Below, one piece after another: positions 61,527 through 64,000 of a stretch of 64,000 bases of DNA. The DNA comes from CAVSWT01 sp963782985 (GTDB lineage: Bacteria; Bacteroidota; Ignavibacteria; Ignavibacteriales; Ignavibacteriaceae). The position numbers were made by a program, and so were the translations under genes. Position 1 is the first letter of the stretch; the number at the start of each line of letters is the position of its first letter. Below the pieces are notes generated by a model. It did no database searches. It saw only the letters and a list, made by a program, of their open reading frames with translations, and was not told the origin of the DNA. The DNA lies in the NCBI GenBank assembly GCA_963782985.1, contig CAWALU010000014.1:248001-312000 (forward strand), given 5' to 3'.

Positions 61527-62273
61527 TTATTTTTTATTTAGAAAATTATTTAACCCTTTTTTAAAATCGTCGCTCGTACGGCTGATTGAATTGAGATGGA
61601 CGCAGTAATCAACCGCTTGTTCAACGCTTAATTGAGACATTTTATCAATCATCCTTTTGGTTAGCTGTAAACTTATTTGAGAATTACTTTTTATTTTTTT
61701 TGCAAGATTAATTGATTCAGATATTACATCATCAGCAAAATAATTCGCCAAACCTATTTCAAAAGCTCTTTTGCCCGATATTATTTCGCCGGTCATTAAT
61801 AGCTGCTTTGCAATTCCCTCCCCTATTTTTTTAATCAAGAAAATAGAAACTATTGCGGGAATAAATCCTATTTTAACTTCCGTATATCCAAATTTAGAAT
61901 TATCATTAGCAACTATAAAATCACATGAGGTTGCAACGCCGCATCCGCCGGCTATTGCGGGACCGTTGACTGCGGCAATAGTGGGCTTTGGAAATTTATA
62001 GATTTCTAAAAATAATTCAGCTAAAGTTTCGGAATCAATTTCGTTTTCAATTACCGAGAAGTCTTTTAACTCATTTAAATATTTTAAATCAGCGCCGGCG
62101 CAAAAGCTGCCGCCTTCGCCTGTAATAATTAAAACGCGGCAGTTATCATTTTCTTTTAGCTCCCATAATTTTTCTTTGAATTGCTTTATTAAAATTGGAT
62201 GAAGCGAATTTCTTTTTTCAGGTCTGTTTAAAGTGAGGATTGCTATTTTATCTTCTAATTTTATTTTAATCAT
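61527..62273 (-). CDS. Enoyl-CoA hydratase/isomerase-family protein
   Basis: This 248-residue crotonase-fold enzyme adds water to, or isomerises, enoyl-CoA thioesters. Oxyanion-hole segments are FCAGADLKYLNE (about 57-68) and AVNGPAIAGGCGVATSCDFIVA (about 100-121). The glutamate in the position of the second catalytic acid is in FGYTEVKIGFIPAIVS. The first catalytic Glu position, near the GG motif, is less clear, so the activity could be hydratase or a methylglutaconyl-CoA-type variant. It precedes apt closely, and dusB follows the same direction upstream. Confidence 0.82.
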   Translation of the reverse strand: MIKIKLEDKIAILTLNRPEKRNSLHPILIKQFKEKLWELKENDNCRVLIITGEGGSFCAGADLKYLNELKDFSVIENEIDSETLAELFLEIYKFPKPTIAAVNGPAIAGGCGVATSCDFIVANDNSKFGYTEVKIGFIPAIVSIFLIKKIGEGIAKQLLMTGEIISGKRAFEIGLANYFADDVISESINLAKKIKSNSQISLQLTKRMIDKMSQLSVEQAVDYCVHLNSISRTSDDFKKGLNNFLNKK

Positions 62274-62323
62274 TTTGATGATAAGTCTTTGGAAGAATTA
62301 TTACTAAATAGTGGAATAATATT

Positions 62324-63310
62324 TTAAACTTCTATATTCATATTCAAAAGCTCTTCGAGATATTTTAAAAGAATGTCTTCAACTAAATTATATTCTACTT
62401 CAGCCATTAAAGCTTTTCTAATTTGAGAAACATTCGGTAGAGCTTTTAAATATCCCGAATAAAATTTTCTATGTTCAATTACAGCCCTGCGCTCCCCTTT
62501 TATTTCGGTGGCAATCTGCAAATGTCTTAAACAAGTTTTTATCTTCGTTTCTTCATTTATAGCAGAAAATATAATACCATTTTGCAGCAGTTCTTTAGCT
62601 TCTTTAAATATCCAGGGATTTCCAATTGCTCCGCGCGCAATCATAACAGCGTCTGCGTTGGTTTCTTCAAATGCGCGCTTTACATCTTCGGCGTTTAATA
62701 CATTTCCATTCAAAACAACTGGAATCTTAACGACATCTTTTATTTTGGGAATCCATTCCCAGGCAGCTTCGCCCTTATGCCCCATAGCGCGTGTTCGGCA
62801 ATGAATTGTTAATGCCTTTGCTCCCACATCTTCCAATCTTTTTGCTACTTCAAGTATTTGAATGCTGTCATTGTCCCACCCAAGCCGGGTTTTGACAGTA
62901 ACCGGCAGCGCAACATTATCCACAACTTCTTTAACCAGCTTTTGCATATACGGCGGATCCTTTAACAAAGCTGAGCCGGCGCCGGCGCCCACAACATTTT
63001 TAACCCAGCAGCCAGCGTTGATATCTATTAAATCAGGATTCTCAGCTTCAGCAATTTTAGCTCCCCCAACCATAGATTCAATATTGCCGCCGTAGATTTG
63101 AATGCCGACCGGTCTTTCTTTTTCAATTATCTTTAACTTTTTATGAGTCTTTACAGATGACCGTATCAATCCTTCGGAGTTAACAAATTCGGTGTAAACC
63201 ACGTCAGCGCCGAGTTCTTTGCAAATTAGCCTAAATGAAATATCCGTTACATCTTCCATTGGAGCTAAAAGAATTGCCTTATCTATTTTAATATTTCCGA
63301 CTTCAAACAT
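62324..63310 (-). CDS. dusB: tRNA-dihydrouridine synthase
   Basis: This 328-residue cytosolic flavin enzyme reduces uridines of tRNA to dihydrouridine. The TIM barrel opens with AILLAPMEDVTDISFRLIC (about 12-30, FMN site). The catalytic Cys101 is in INAGCWVKNVVGAGAGSALL, where Trp replaces the more usual Pro after Cys. TVKTRLGWD, IHCRTRAMGHKGEAAWEWI, VVLNGNV and ADAVMIARGAIGNPWIF follow. It is co-oriented with the MFS gene upstream (27-base gap) and enoyl-CoA hydratase downstream. Confidence 0.92.
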   Translation of the reverse strand: MFEVGNIKIDKAILLAPMEDVTDISFRLICKELGADVVYTEFVNSEGLIRSSVKTHKKLKIIEKERPVGIQIYGGNIESMVGGAKIAEAENPDLIDINAGCWVKNVVGAGAGSALLKDPPYMQKLVKEVVDNVALPVTVKTRLGWDNDSIQILEVAKRLEDVGAKALTIHCRTRAMGHKGEAAWEWIPKIKDVVKIPVVLNGNVLNAEDVKRAFEETNADAVMIARGAIGNPWIFKEAKELLQNGIIFSAINEETKIKTCLRHLQIATEIKGERRAVIEHRKFYSGYLKALPNVSQIRKALMAEVEYNLVEDILLKYLEELLNMNIEV

Positions 63311-63337
63311 AATTATTAAAATTTTTATTGAAATAAT

Positions 63338-64000
63338 TTAAGCAGATATTTCGCTTTCTTCAACTTTAATTTTTTTGGGAAGATAGGTTAATGAAATTAT
63401 TAAAATCAATCCTGTAAAAGCCGCGCCCGTTAAAAAAGGAAAAGAATAACCTAAAAATTCAAATGCAAATCCGCCCCACAAAGGACCGAGAACCCTTGCA
63501 AAAGCAGATAGTGATTGATTAACGCCTAATGTAATTCCCTGCTCTTTATCAGTTGTAACTTTTGAAACAAGGCTCAGTAATGTTGGTTGAAGAATTCCAG
63601 TGCCGAGAGAAAGTATAACTGTAAAAATTGCTAAGCCTAAAAAATTTCCTCCGTATGGAAGAAGCGCTAATCCTATCATCATAAAAATTGATCCATAAAT
63701 TAACAACTTTAAATCCGATATATATTTGGAAAAAACACGGATCAATCCTCCCTGCACAAGAGCGCCCACCAATCCAACAATTCCAAAAACATATCCATTC
63801 TGCAAATCCGTAAATCCATAAACTTTGTAGCCGAGTAATGCGAAAGTTCCATAAATATTTGCGACTGAAAATGTTAGTATAAAAAATAAGATTATTAATA
63901 TTCCAATATCTGGCTTTTGAAATATTTTTTTCATCGAATTAATATCAAGAATTTTCTTTTCAATTTTCAATTGTTTATTAATATTTTGATGCGATTCAGG
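63338..64000 (-). CDS. MFS transporter, C-terminal half (cut by the right edge)
   Basis: Only the 3' part is visible. The frame is open to base 64000, and the TTG at 63970 is internal. The visible protein starts with a charged loop (the centre of an MFS protein, LKIEKKILDINSMKKIFQK), followed by six hydrophobic helices (about 220 residues). RVFSKYISDLKLLIYGSIFM and LVSKVTTDKEQGITLGVNQSLSAFARVLGPLWGG resemble drug-efflux-type (TetA/DHA1-like) transporters. Substrate not determinable. It lies 27 bases upstream of dusB on the same strand, so the two may be co-transcribed. Confidence 0.75.
   Translation of the reverse strand, partial: PESHQNINKQLKIEKKILDINSMKKIFQKPDIGILIILFFILTFSVANIYGTFALLGYKVYGFTDLQNGYVFGIVGLVGALVQGGLIRVFSKYISDLKLLIYGSIFMMIGLALLPYGGNFLGLAIFTVILSLGTGILQPTLLSLVSKVTTDKEQGITLGVNQSLSAFARVLGPLWGGFAFEFLGYSFPFLTGAAFTGLILIISLTYLPKKIKVEESEISA

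Overview
The window is an AT-rich bacterial chromosome segment. It most likely comes from the Ignavibacteria/Chlorobi side of the Bacteroidota superphylum. The evidence is two large secreted proteins ending in a type IX secretion sorting domain with the NYPNPFNP signature, a PorV-like and TonB-receptor outer-membrane gene set, paired two-subunit 2-oxoacid:ferredoxin oxidoreductases, a complex I operon without the NADH-input subunits, and frequent weak Shine-Dalgarno sites. The organism assignment is inference from gene content. No rRNA or other direct taxonomic marker is present.

Layout. Bases 3-1130 hold the 3' part of an unrecognised gene cut by the window edge, followed by a bidirectional terminator and four leftward tRNA genes (Glu, His, Arg, Pro). 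A Lol-type lipoprotein exporter (two permeases and an ATPase) occupies 1.9-5.1 kb. A leftward block at 5.2-9.8 kb carries an alpha/beta hydrolase with a two-domain MerR regulator and its candidate operator, then leucyl aminopeptidase and an NrnA-type phosphoesterase. From 10.0 to 13.3 kb, four leftward genes (class A beta-lactamase, a 56-residue small protein, a multi-spanning membrane protein, a zinc-less quinone-oxidoreductase-like enzyme) are separated by spacers that look like integron attC sites. A 21-bp tandem repeat array borders this block.

From 13.7 to 23.6 kb come two paralogous korAB pairs, separated by a LamG/P-domain secreted protein, and a citrate synthase: the ferredoxin-linked core of a TCA cycle. 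From 23.9 to 31.5 kb is a leftward outer-membrane block: PorV-like protein, TonB-dependent receptor, a secreted protein with a fibronectin-III-like region, and a TIG-domain lipoprotein. From 31.9 to 43.1 kb are mostly housekeeping genes (Sel1 protein, aminotransferase, SpoIIE phosphatase, UMF1-type transporter, NusB, YdcF-like protein, mannose-1-phosphate guanylyltransferase, alanine racemase), with several families of short palindromic repeats between them.

The nuoABCDHIJKLMN operon lies at 43.6-54.0 kb. Its last gene, nuoN, is frameshifted at a canonical U UUU UUA slippery heptamer. It is followed by a beta-barrel protein and a 910-residue type IX cargo protein (54.3-58.1 kb), Fe-S assembly genes and a Mn-type superoxide dismutase (58.3-60.9 kb), and leftward apt, enoyl-CoA hydratase, dusB and the C-terminal half of an MFS transporter cut by the right edge.

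Functional reading. The korAB copies would make or consume reduced ferredoxin, and a complex I lacking NuoEFG could be its electron acceptor at the membrane. The most unusual region is the 10.0-13.3 kb cassette-like array. The first bases of two genes' units are complementary to the 3' boundary of the same unit, which is what integron cassette excision and insertion predicts. No integrase gene is in the window.
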